Source: Procambarus clarkii
Taxonomy: Eukaryota; Arthropoda; Malacostraca; Decapoda; Cambaridae
Direction of reading: 5' to 3'
Assembly (NCBI RefSeq): GCF_040958095.1
Contig: NC_091158.1
Coordinates: 38,973,308-39,037,307, forward strand
Length of the DNA stretch: 64,000 bases
The translations under genes were made by a program, and so were the position numbers. Positions 48,730 through 63,232 of this stretch are shown here, one piece after another. The first letter of the stretch is position 1. Every line of letters begins with the position of its first letter. The notes under the pieces were generated by a model. That model was given only the letters and a program-made list of their open reading frames with translations, was not told the DNA's origin and did not search any database.

Positions 48730-48731
48730 TA

Positions 48732-51676
<2,945 letters not shown>

Positions 51677-51677
51677 A

Positions 51678-51762
<85 letters not shown>

Positions 51763-51770
51763 TATATATA
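51677..51770. repeat. (AT)n microsatellite
   Basis: AT array between MITE-A copy 4 and a PLE tail. Confidence 0.95.
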
Positions 51771-52016
51771 TAGATGTTTTGGATGAGGTGAAAACAAATT
51801 TTCAACACAAGATAGAACACGAAATATTGGGTAAAGTTAAAGGGGAAGAATGGAGATAAATGAAAAGGGCCTATTGGCCCATATTTCTTGATACTTCTAT
51901 ATTAGTGTTGAGTCTTGAAGTGGGTAGAATATAGTTGTGCATTAATTGGCTGTTGATTGCTGGTGTTGACTTCTTAATGTGTAGTGCCTTGCAGATATCA
52001 TGCCGCCTGCTATCGC
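51771..52016 (-). pseudogene. Penelope-like element copy 4: 3' end fragment
   Basis: Minus-strand sequence parallel to 2400-2570 of PLE copy 2: the end of the GIY-YIG frame and part of the 3' UTR (shared stretch ttggctgttgattgctgg). It abuts the RT of element B at 52016 and ends the preserved part of that element. Confidence 0.8.
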
Positions 52017-52719
52017 TTACAGTACCTACGGTAATAGGCACACATCCCTAAAAATCGTTGAACCTGTTTTTTGTTAGTCAAGATAGGATAATTTACAATG
52101 GCATTAATTTTATCAGAGGCATCACCTTACCTTGACCAACCTCGTGCCCTAGATAAACAATTGTACCTCTAGCAAAGTTACATTTCTTTGGGTTAACAGT
52201 AAGACTGGCCTCTTGCAACTTAGCAAACAACAAATTTAAACCCTGCAAATGTTCTTGCCAAGAATCACTAAATAAAACAATGTCATCTAAATAAGCACGG
52301 CAATTTGGAATATCCTGCAGCAACAAATTCATTAATCTCTGGAAGGTTGCTGGGGCATTTTTAAGACCAAAAGGCATAACGTTATACTGAAAGCAACCAT
52401 CAGGTGTTTCAAAAGCTGAACTCACTAGCTCGACTTGTCAAAGGCACTTGATGATATCCCTTGGAGAAATAGAGTTTAGATATATATTGACAGTGACCAA
52501 TCTGGTCGATACAATCCTCAAGTAATGGCAATGGGAAAGTGTCTACTTCAGTTACCTTATTTAACCGCCTATAATCAGTACACAGGCGACAACTCCCATC
52601 CGGTTTAGGAACTAACGAACACGGTGAACACCAGGAACTCTGACTGGGTGTAACTAGACCGTTTTCCAGGAGGAACTCCACTTCCCTCCTGATAATATCT
52701 CTCTTTTCTGGAGATACTC
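52017..52719 (-). pseudogene. LTR retrotransposon B reverse transcriptase (3' part of split pol)
   Basis: The minus strand begins RVSPEKRDIIRREVEFLLE, then SSWCSPCSLVPKPDGSCRLC, TDYRRLNKVTEVDTFPLP and, after a frameshift near 52415, YNVMPFGLKNAPATFQRLM and the catalytic AYLDDIVLFS near 52280. A second shift near 52120 leads into VQRFLGMCAYYRRYC at about 52020, where a PLE fragment cuts it. The RT is a Ty3/gypsy type. The first residues join exactly to the PYRV end at 56590, showing that pol was split by the insertion 52720-56584. RNase H is missing. Confidence 0.88.
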
Positions 52720-55330
52720 TGAGAGAGTTTGTGACTTGATTAAGTGGGAATAAATGAAATTGGTATAAGGAATTGAGCTCGGAAAATTTCTAAGAATTTT
52801 CCTTATTCTTTAACCTTTATTCCTGTCGTGATATTCAATTAGATCACCTGAGGAAGGACTTGCTTAGCTAACACACCATTGTAGTAAGCAGCTCATTCCT
52901 CACTTTGGGACCATGTATGAACAATTAACCAGGCGCGAGCAAACGCCGAGACCCCAATAAAAATTGAAATCCCCTCTCTTAGGTCGCTGACCTTCGCCAT
53001 TCGCCGAAGCGAATCTAACGAGTAGGTCCTGGGCTCTCACAACAATAATTTATTGTTGTGAGGTGCCGTATATTTGGTCCAAAACTCAGAATCTGTCTCG
53101 AGTGTGCAGTAACATTTGCATAACAATAATAATGTGTGGGGTGTAACGAAAAGACAGTGTTAACCATAACAACTTAGTTTATTCAATAAAGTACTAACTA
53201 CTACAACAAAACGAAAAGAAATATCAATGACATTACTCGAAATCCTTCCTGTGATACTATCAATGACAGCTAGACACCAGCCCCTCGGACTGCATAATGA
53301 ACTAACTCGAACATAAGCGTGAACACAGAGGAATCAACAAGAAACAAGAACTAACAGATCTATAATCACAATTACAACAATTGACATAGTGGGTTCTGAA
53401 ACACGTCTTCAGTAACCTCCTAACTGTTCAACGTCTCAGTGCAGTCTGCTCCTGCAATAACGGTTGCAATGCAATCAAATCAGTAGTCTTTCAATGACAA
53501 CAATGACTAATGGGCTCACTGGCAACTCCAGCAACCCTTCCTCAAATTAATCCTTACGTTAACACTCCGTCCCATGGACGATCAACAATCAATAACAATT
53601 GATTGACGTCAATAACACAATAACATTTACGTTAATAACAAAATAACATTTACGTTAATTTAATAACTCTTACAACTGTCACTAGTAACGCGGAAATTAC
53701 ACAACACTCTACCCGTTGAGTATTCAGTGAGTAAATCCCATTAATCCCTGTACTACCAGACAGCTGATTAATCTCTTTACTAGTTACGTTAATTTACATT
53801 AATCGGTTACAATCACTAAGTGATGGTAAAATCTGATTTACAATGTCCAACGTGCTAAGAGAACGGTAATCACTCGTGATTACCTTTAGAGTAATTAATT
53901 ACTATCCTCAAGATCAATAATTAAACAATTGAATACGCAACCTTTCACACTGGCTCAGCAGTTTACATTAAGGTATGACTTCCGTCTGAGCCTTCCATAC
54001 TCAGACCAATTCAGGTGACTAATAACAGTAATTAGCACCACGTTTACGTTATTCTAATACGACGTTACTCCTCCCACGAGTCAATCAAGTGCCGGTACTT
54101 CCGGGCAGATAAATAACGACGTTACGTTAATGGAACAATGGAGCCTTCGTGTGAGTCGATCAAACAAGGATCGAGGTTAATTACTTTGACTTCCTGAAAC
54201 ACGTCAATTACCCGGCCCACTGACCGTTAATTACGACAGACAATGCTCTAATTCTTATTTGGCTCATGGCTAAGCTAGAGACTACCGTAGCTGCTTTCAG
54301 GACAGTAAATTAACCCAAACGTATTCTACGTTACTCAAATTGTCAAAGAACAAATCCTCTTAAAGCAATGGGCGTTCCCTTGGTTAGGTTATATTAATTG
54401 CCTCGCAATCACCTCACTGAATACTGGACTTCGATGTCCCACCAGATAACCAGGAGAATATAAAACCCAAGTACTCGTCTACAGCCGAGTTCACCCACGA
54501 CAATGACAAATCACACTAACAAATCATAGTGATTTACGTTACAATCTGGTTGCAATGACAATACTACAGAACCTAGTAAAATAACATACAGGACATGAAC
54601 CCTCTAGAACACTGCCCACAATGACTTTACTGAACTGCAATCACATACGGTGATGCTCAACACTAGCAACAATCACCATCAAATAACAACCCCTTTGCAA
54701 TAACACACACGGCAAGTACTCTAATTTCCAAGTATTAGAATACTGCACAACACTTACTTACTTACTGCTGCAAATGACCCCTAGAACATAGGTCAATATA
54801 TATCAATCACCTCACAGTAAATAACACAATAACACTGGGCACCGTGACACTACGATCAGATATATATATAATTACTGCTGACACATGTAGCCTACAGCTA
54901 TCAAACGTTATTGGGAACACTAAGGAGATCTCGCACTCCTTAAATCACATGGGTGAGTGATTTATCGATCCCGCAGGCCGCTAAACACTATCAAGAATTA
55001 CGTTACTCGACAGAGCGACGGCGGTCTCTCGCGACAGCCTCGTCACTCACCAAATTCTACCAAAATTACTTTAATACTGCAACTACCATACATATATATA
55101 TAAATCACACTTGTCACGGCCCTGGGAACAATACAAGAATTTACCACACTCCACAATAATCATTGCCAGGAATACTGACGTTACACACACTAACCTGAGC
55201 GCTCAGTGTTGGAATTCCACACCTGCAAGACTACACATGGGATAATATCACTCTGTCCCATGGACGATCAGAAATGATTGAATTATCACAATGGAATAAT
55301 GTAATATTATGTATACTCTGTTCCCGTGTG

Positions 55331-55361
<31 letters not shown>

Positions 55362-56584
55362 TGTACGTCTGTGTACACAAGACGTAAGTCACTCTGGACT
55401 GACAACAAGGGTGATTATCTCCTCGTCCACACTTCACCTCCACAGGTGCTGTGTGACAATGTGACGAAACACCTGACTTCAAATTCAAGCTGTAGAGATT
55501 TAACTGATCACCAAAAATTCACAGATAGGTACTTACTCATTCATACTGCCGGCTTACACACCATTCCCATACATCAGGCACCCCGCTACGGGTTGCTGGC
55601 TCGCTCACAGCAGTGGTAGGTGGCGTAGGTGGTGGTAGGTGGCGTAGATCTCCCCACCCTTCTCGAGCGAGCGTAACGCCCCCAACACTTTTGGCGCCAA
55701 AACACTGACTCGAGATTTTATTTCCACGAATTTCTATGAGAAAACTGCCCCTGAACACTTGGCACGAATTTCCCCCGTTCCCATCGACTGCTACAGAGCA
55801 TTAGCTCATGGAACGTCTTTAATCACGGGTATGGGATCTACGAGTCTGTTACTGCTCATATGCACATTACCCCACTATCCCAGAACTTTTTTCACTCTCT
55901 CTAACTTTCTACCCCTCGACGATGACTCCAGCTGGATTCTGACTGTGCAGCTAGCGGTCTTGGTGAAGGCGGCAGTGGAAGAGCTGAGGAGACAGTCACC
56001 ACGACGTCGTCTTGCTCAATTTGGCCGAATGGGCGAGAGAGAGACGTCCGGGTAGGGTGGTGACTGGAGCAGAATGAAGCTGGGGAGAGAAACGCCAGCG
56101 ATTTCCCGCGTCCTCCTCGAAATGACCAATGAGAGGAAGGCATACAGCGGCCTACCCCTCTCAACCAATCAGCAACTGGGTAGCATGGCCCCTAGGGCAA
56201 CTCCAAGATGGCCGACCAACATGGCGGCTCAAGATGTTTACTAAGATGGCGGCTGTTTCCATGACGATGACTCAAGTGGTTAGCAGGCAGGAGGCCCACA
56301 GCTCACCACGCCGCCCCAGGCCTAGCTTGTTCCTGCGCAAATCTGAGTTTCGCTCCAAGCCATGCAATGAGATAATGCTATCAGCATATCTCTGTCCACA
56401 GACGTGCTACCCCGGCCAGGGTAACATTTCTGGACTGTTGATGACTGGGGCTCTCACATGAGCCCAAACACTAGATGTTTCGGTTGCTGGTTACCAAACT
56501 TAAGTCCGCACACTTAACAAGTGTACTGGCTTCCACAGGCATAAGAGCACTATTGTAAGTGAGCTGGTGAACCATCTCCTCACA
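52720..56584 (-). mobile_element. Nested LTR-type insertion in element B pol (solo LTR or non-autonomous LTR element)
   Basis: A 3865-bp block starting TGAGAGAG and ending CTCCTCACA on the plus strand, so TG...CA in either sense. It is flanked by the 5-bp direct repeat TACTC (52715-52719 and 56585-56589). Removing it restores the codon register between PYRV and SPEKR of element B RT. No protein motif is visible inside. The right third is GC-richer with AAGATGGC/GGCGGC motifs near 56200-56250, and much of 53550-55200 is rich in ACGTTA. Its minus-strand start TGTGAGGAG resembles the element A LTR start TGTGACGG. I see no long internal direct repeat, so a solo LTR is most likely. Confidence 0.72.
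55333..55361. repeat. (CA)n microsatellite
   Basis: About 14 CA units inside the nested LTR-type block. Confidence 0.95.
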
Positions 56585-58080
56585 TACTCTATACGGATGC
56601 ATACGAATAGGGGTGGTGTCTGTGAGCTGAATATCATGGCTCAAAACAGAGGTCTGGGTAGGAACTTCTCCAAACAGATTAGAATACTGGTGTAGTAACA
56701 TTCTCAACTCTCCCTGTTTAACCTCATCCAAGTGTCCCATCATCTCCTCAAAACTAGAATTACAAAAGGAATGATTAGACAAGTCATCAGATATATGGTT
56801 CTCAGGGGTGACTGTGTCCTATACCACACATGACACTGGCCTGGAGTCTTCAAAGGCTTTTAACCTATTAATATTCACTACCAAAATCTTGGAAGGGTCC
56901 TGCAGACTTTTAATTTATTTGTTAACTCAGAACGTCTGTAAACAACTTCAAACGGACCTTCAAAATGATGAGCTAAAGCAGTTTCCACTCTGGACTTTAG
57001 AACAAGAACAAGATCACCTGGTTGAAAACATCTCAACCTCACCCTGAACTTCTTGTCATGGTTTTGTCTCATCTTCAACTACGACTTCTTCAAGTGCTCG
57101 CTTGCCACGTCTTGGTACTTTTTCAACTTCGACTGGATCTCACTCAAGAGACGACTTCCATCAGGGAGAGAGACGTTTCCCAACAACCTTTCACTCAGCA
57201 ATTGGATTGGGTCTCTCACTTGGTGTCCGAAAACAAATTGGAACGGGGAACAACCCAAGGAATGTTGTAAACATTTCGTGCTGCAAACAACATAAAAGGT
57301 AAGTCTTCATCCCAATTACGTCTGGAGTCTTTACCAACAGTTCATATCATCTGCTTCATAGTTTGGTGAAATCTCTCCAAGGCACCTTGACTTTGTGTAT
57401 GGTAAGCACTGGATACACGATGTTCTATTTGGTACTTCTCACAAAATCGTTTGAACTCTGCAGACCGAAAATTGCTACCGTTGTCAGTCTGGATAACTCG
57501 AGGTAGTCCAAACAAAGTACAGAATTTCGTCAAGTGATGGATAACTGTCTTTGCTCTTATGTTTCTTACTGGATAAGCTTCTGGAAACTTGGATGTGGCA
57601 CACATTAAGGTTATTAAAAATACGTGACCTGACCTTGTCCTATTCAAAGGGCCTACACAATCGATAATGATGTGGGAAAAAGGTTCACTTGGAACTACAA
57701 TTGGATGCTGGGGAGCTTTAGGTACACTCTGATTCTGTTTACCCACTATTTGACAGGTTACACACTGTCTACAATATTTACCAATATCTTTTTTTAAGAC
57801 TGGGTCAATAAAAATATTTTGATACCTGGTATAACATTCGACTAATCCCTTGGTGACCGCTTAATGGATCGTCGTGGGCAGCTGAGAGGACTTGTTCACG
57901 GTATGCTTTGGGGACCACAAGCTGGGTAACACTCTCACAGTCCTCTGAAGAGGGAGATAACTTAGTTCTCCATCGTCTCATCAGCATCTGATCTCGGTGG
58001 AAGTATCCAACATCATCTGCCAAAGCATCCTCCTCCTTAACAGCTTCAGAAAATCAGGCATTTAAACTAGGATCACTGTG
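56585..58080 (-). pseudogene. LTR retrotransposon B integrase and RT-linker
   Basis: Minus strand, downstream of protease. The integrase zinc-binding start is at 58023-57830 (HDDPLSGHQGI). The catalytic core at 57746-57342 has IIIDCVGPLNRTRSG, VIQTDNGSNFR and QGALERFHQTMKQ, giving the D, D and E residues. A broken stretch contains a FVFGHQVRDP-like segment, and the C-terminal domain is at 57078-56878 (KKFRVRLRCFQPGDLVLVL, HHFEGPFEVV). It is followed by FGEVPTQTSVLSHDIQL and PIRMHPYRV at 56690-56590, the linker that precedes RT in Ty3/gypsy pol. Integrase therefore lies before RT. Several frame breaks make it inactive. Confidence 0.87.
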
Positions 58081-60100
58081 TTAAAGTTGGGTTAAGGTGT
58101 GGAATTTTACAACAAACTTAGGGGAAGAGGTAGTAACAGGAAGTACAACTTCTTTACTTGGCACAACTCCCTCAACTGTACTTACTTCATCCAACCTAGA
58201 CATAAAAGTGTCAACCAAGTTTATTTCCGGTTCTAACGTTGAAGGTTTTCCAGCCATCCCTCCGGTTGTTGGATTGGAAACATCACTCTGGGACTTGGTG
58301 ACTTGAGATCTGGTGATTGCACAGGCTGGATACACTTCAGGAGCTATCTCACTCGTTTCTAAGAGAACTCTACCTGGGTCATTGAACATGATGGGAAGAT
58401 GACAGTTTATCATAGAGCCGGCAATGTCATTTCCAAGAATTATATCGACACCAGGAATAGGTAAGGTATCACACACACCTACAGTACATAGTCCAGGAGT
58501 ATAGGGGGATTTAATGTATACTTGCATGAGGGGAACACGTTGCACTACTCCAACTATACCCTGTATAAGAATTACTTCGTCCAGGTCAATCATCTGGACC
58601 TTGGACAACACACTGGAAGTAATCAAAGTTAATGATGCACCAGTGTCTCTAAACATAACTACAGGAATCCACTTGTCTACAACTCCAACCATTTTTGCAT
58701 GAATCATGTAAGGGTCAAAATCAGCAAGCCACTGTGGCTCACGCTTACAAAATATCTCAGGATTATGACCTTGCCTACTTTTACTCACCACCAAGGCGTT
58801 TGGTCGTAATTCCGGATGTAACCTGAATTTATGACGAACAACATGACCTTTCTCGTGACAATAATTACATTGTTTCACATCAGTCGAACTTGTCGAAACT
58901 GATGTAGCTTTACTAAGGTTAACAGTACCCTTAGATATAACAGATGCTTGGTCTGCCCTGGCTCTAAGAACAGACTTTGCATGATAGGGACTATTAATTG
59001 ACCTTTCAGGATTTTCCTGCCTAGAAGTGAATGTTTTAGGTGCCATGTTAACATTGTTATACGGTGTCTTATAAATCGACTCATGTTCATCTGCCAACAT
59101 AGCTAACTCATGAACATCTTCGTAAGAACGTCTACCGGTGGCTAGTGCCATGGTCAGCTTTACAGGCAAACAGGACAAAAGTTCGTCAACTAGGATGAGC
59201 TGCTTAAGTGACAACAAGTCATGAATATTATTTCGGTTTAACCACCTGTCAAAAATTGACTCTTTTACTCGAGCAAAATCTGTAACTGTCTGATCAGGTG
59301 CACGCTTGAGACTTCTAAACTTTTGTCTTAATGCTTCTGCATTTAGTTCATACGCTTGCTAGATTCTCTTTTTTACTGTGAGGTAATGAAAGCTGTTTTC
59401 GAAAGGGAGCGAAGCGAAAGTCTCTTGTGCCTTCCCACACCACTGACCTTGCATAATGGTCACCCAAGAATCTTCTGGCCATTTTAAACTAGTAGCTAGC
59501 TTGGAAAAGTGTAAGAAAAACAATTCAGGGTTCTTCTCATTAAATTTGGATAAATCAAACCCTTTCGGGATGCAAAGTCCTCTACTGTGGCTACTTATAC
59601 TAGAACTTCCCTTAGAGCCCTTACTACTGGCAGCGGCTGAAGCTTCTAACTTTTTCTCCTTAAGCCTAATCTGCGCCTCAGCCATCCGCTGTTTAATTCT
59701 GTCTCTAACTCTGCTTAGTTTCCTTTTCTCTTTGTTTAGTTTCTTCTTCTCTTTGTTTAGTTTCTTCTTCTTTTTGTTTAGTTTCTTCTTCTTTTTGTTT
59801 AGTTTTTTCTATACACTTAAACCTTTCAAACTCAACTTGCTTTAGTTGAAGTTCTAATTCCTGCCTTCTTAGTCTGGCAGTACTCTCAAACTCATCAGGG
59901 TATTCTTCTAATACCTCATCACCTAATAAGCCATCTTCTACTAGATGCAGAAAAATAATTCTCAGTATCTTAGCTTTTGTCATTCTTAGTGCTACTTCTA
60001 ACTCTAGGGTTTTTTCCATACAAATCAACACTGATTTTGTCAAGGTCTTAATCCTATCTACTGATGGATTTTTCAAAATTTCTTTTACTAATTGCTCCAT
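58081..60100 (-). pseudogene. LTR retrotransposon B gag-protease
   Basis: Minus strand from the ATG at 60100. The N-terminal part (60100-59705) ends in KEEETKQ coiled-coil repeats; a frameshift follows. Then come a capsid with FDLSKFNEKNPELFFLHF and LKWPEDSWVTIMQGQ, an in-frame TAG at 59359-59361, and a SCAN-like capsid segment (LRQKFRSLKRAP, LKQLILVDELLSCLP) continuing in the same frame. A knuckle-like CNYCHEKGH lacks the final Cys. Protease: MFRDTGASLTLI near 58650. The layout mirrors element A, so A and B belong to related families. Two lesions in gag make it non-functional. Confidence 0.87.
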
Positions 60101-60482
60101 AATAATTAATTATTTAGACACTTTCAGAAAAAAAATATTATACCACAATAAGAATATACCCGATTAGCATATGCCCCAATCTGCAACAAGGATATACACT
60201 TACCTCTGTCGTGCAGCGTTGCAAGTGCAGTAAGAACTGGGTTCACATAGGACTGTAAGCTGAATCATATGCAGTAACACAAGTCATCAAAGCGTCTTCA
60301 AGGAAATGATACCGCAACATTCACTTCAAATAGGCACAACAAGCTAGAAAATAATCATGGATCAGTTCTACTGTGTCATATATTATTATTAATCTTCAAC
60401 ACTAGGATTACAACAATAATTGTCCTGGAAACACAGGAGTTACTTCATAAAGAACCTGAAACAACAGGAGTTAGCTGATTGA

Positions 60483-60503
60483 CGATCACGGACTAGGCCC
60501 CCA
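60483..60503 (-). other. Candidate primer binding site, element B
   Basis: On the minus strand TGGGGGCCTAGTCCGTGAT lies about 380 bp upstream of the gag ATG. It starts TGG and resembles a tRNA-Pro type primer site, but the LTR end in front of it is not clear. Confidence 0.4.
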
Positions 60504-61806
60504 CTTATCTCTATGTCATGGTCGGGGAGATATAACCTTCCTATACATATCTTAAGGTAGTAACTTTCAGCATCACTGGAACACATAGCCTGGCCACATA
60601 TCACTCAAGGTTCTTCAAGGTATCACTCAAGTAAAAAGCTAGCAACAAATATTCCAGTTTACTGGCATTAAGAACCTTCCACAACAGTGAGAACTAAAAG
60701 CACTCTTCTAATTTCACACACATATCACCAATACTCTATATCCAGCTTCTCAACAACTGGGCATGGTACATCTAATACAGGTCTGCAAACTGCATCAATC
60801 AACACTAGCTGACACCAGGAACTTTACCTAACACAGTGGAACACTAGTGCCAATATGCTGCTAATACCAACAAGGATGGTGGTGTGTCAACCAATAACAC
60901 ATGAGATAAGAGGAATAATATCACATACAGCACCTTGGCATTTCACAAGTTCCTCAAAATATATCACCTCACTAAGACACATAATTATCACCTACCACCT
61001 GGTATACATAATGGACAACAGTAGAAAATGACCCATATAAATACATACAGTTACATGATTAACATCTCGCAGGCACAATACCCCAATATAAGGTCACAAA
61101 TCACGGACAAAACCCTAACACGTCCGCTCGCCTGAGGAGATCAAAGAACAGTGACGTCTTGAGGCAAGCTTGCCAAGAGGCTACACTGTTACCAACTTCA
61201 AATAGTCAGCTGACCTTCAACTCTCAAATCTCTCTAACTCATTTACAATATGAACTCATTCAGGAACTTCTAATTCGCTACACAACAACTTAAAGAGTAT
61301 AAAGCACAACCTTACATAATGCTATATAATAGTAATTCGATACATTAAAGAAATTATCATGAAATACAAAATAAGTACACAAAGAATTAGCATGGATACG
61401 AGATGGCAACACTGGCAGAGTCGGTACTTCACTGGGGAGAGGGGAAGGGGGGGGGGGCGGTTAGGGAGGATTCAACGACATCCGGAACGATTATACATAC
61501 GCATACAAAGATAATAAATATATTGAATATATACAACATGCGTATCATAAGATTGTCTAAGTGAAAAACAGTTCACAGTGCCATAATTTCATATAATGTC
61601 AGGACAAATGGGTAATGCAAGGTGCAACACTAATATGGAATCTTCTCAGTATACATGTGATGAATACATATGGAAACTAAATATATACACTCCTTAACAT
61701 GGTCCACTTAATGATACCTATATAGCATGGATGTAGCATTACTTACAATAAACATTCAAGAATGTTTCTTCAAATCTATGACATTAGGCTACTGCTATAA
61801 CAAACA

Positions 61807-61810
<4 letters not shown>
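60504..61810 (-). other. Candidate 5' LTR of element B; no gene seen
   Basis: About 1.3 kb of AC-rich, non-coding sequence between the candidate primer binding site and (AT)n. By position it should contain the 5' LTR of element B. A TG/CA terminus may lie at 60514, but no matching right copy is found in the window. A poly-G run is at 61447-61458. Confidence 0.4.

Positions 61811-61838
<28 letters not shown>
61811..61838. repeat. (AT)n microsatellite
   Basis: Short AT run at the left of MITE-A copy 5. Confidence 0.93.
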
Positions 61839-61841
<3 letters not shown>

Positions 61842-62224
61842 GTACCTAGTAGCCAGAACGCACTTCTCAGCCTACTATGCAAGGCCCGATTTGCCTAATA
61901 AGCCAAGTTTTCCTGAATTAATATATTTTCTCTAATTTTTTTCTTATGAAATGATAAAGCTACCCATTTCATTATGTATGAGGTCAATATTTTTTTATTG
62001 GAGTTAAAATTAACGTAGATATATGACCGAACCTAACCAACCCTACCTAACCTAACCTAACCTATCTTTATAGGTTAGGTTAGGTTAGGTAGCCGAAAAA
62101 GTTAGGTTAGGTTAGGTTAGGTAGGTTAGGTAGTCGAAAAACAAATAATTCATGAAAACTTGGCTTATTAGGCAAATCAGGCCTTGCATAGTAGGCTGAG
62201 AAGTGAGTTCTGGCTACTAGGTAC

Positions 62225-62227
<3 letters not shown>
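61839..62227. mobile_element. MITE-A copy 5
   Basis: 389 bp, complete TIRs, inverted orientation of the core relative to copies 6 and 7. Confidence 0.92.

Positions 62228-62315
<88 letters not shown>
62228..62315. repeat. (AT)n microsatellite
   Basis: AT array separating MITE-A copies 5 and 6. Confidence 0.96.
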
Positions 62316-62318
<3 letters not shown>

Positions 62319-62701
62319 GTACCTAGTAGCCAGAAGTCACTTCTGAGCCTACTATGCAAGGCCCGATTTGCCTAATAAGCCAAGTTTCCATGAATTAATT
62401 GCTTTTCGACTACCTAACCTACCTAACCTAACCTAACCTAACTTTTTCGGCTACCTAACCTAACCTAACCTATAAAGATAGGTTAGGTTAGGTTAGGTAG
62501 GGTTGGTTAGGTTCGGTCATATATCTACGTTAATTTTAACTCCAATAAAAAAAAAATGACCTCTTACATAATGAAATGGGTTGCTTTATCATTTCATAAG
62601 AAAAAAATTAGAGAAAATATATTAATTCATGAAAACTTGGGTAATTAGGCAAATCGGGCCTTGCATTGTAGGCTGAAAAGTGAGTTCTGGCTACTAGGTA
62701 C

Positions 62702-62704
<3 letters not shown>
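62316..62704. mobile_element. MITE-A copy 6
   Basis: 389 bp with complete TIRs and CCTAA/TTAGG core blocks at about 62410-62515. Confidence 0.92.

Positions 62705-62784
<80 letters not shown>
62705..62784. repeat. (AT)n microsatellite
   Basis: AT array separating MITE-A copies 6 and 7. Confidence 0.96.
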
Positions 62785-62787
<3 letters not shown>

Positions 62788-63171
62788 GTACCTAGTAGCC
62801 AGAACGTACTTCTGAGCCTACTATGCAAGGCCCGATTTGCCTAATAAGCCAAGTTTTCATGAATTAATTGTTTTTCGACTACCTAACCTACCTAACCTAA
62901 CCTAACCTAACTTTTTCGGCTACCTAACCTAACCTAACCTATAAAGATAGGTTAGGTTAGGTTAGGTAGGGTTGGTTAGGTTCGGTCATATATCTACGTT
63001 AATTTTAACTCCAATAAAAAAAAGTTTACCTCATACATAATGAAATGGGTAGCTTTATCATTTCATAAGAAAAAAAATGAGAGAAAATATATTAATTCAG
63101 GAAAACTTGGCTTATTAGGCAAATCGGGCCTTGCATAGTAGGCTGAGAAGTGCGTTCTGGCTACTAGGTAC

Positions 63172-63174
<3 letters not shown>
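62785..63174. mobile_element. MITE-A copy 7
   Basis: 390 bp with complete TIRs; the clearest copy for deriving a consensus. Confidence 0.93.

Positions 63175-63230
<56 letters not shown>
63175..63230. repeat. (AT)n microsatellite
   Basis: AT array between MITE-A copy 7 and the LINE RT half. Confidence 0.96.

Positions 63231-63232
<2 letters not shown>

Noticed and set aside
61839-63174. Telomere or telomere-adjacent array because of TTAGG/CCTAA
   Set aside because: The motif occurs in short, oppositely oriented blocks inside a mobile element, not as a long terminal array.
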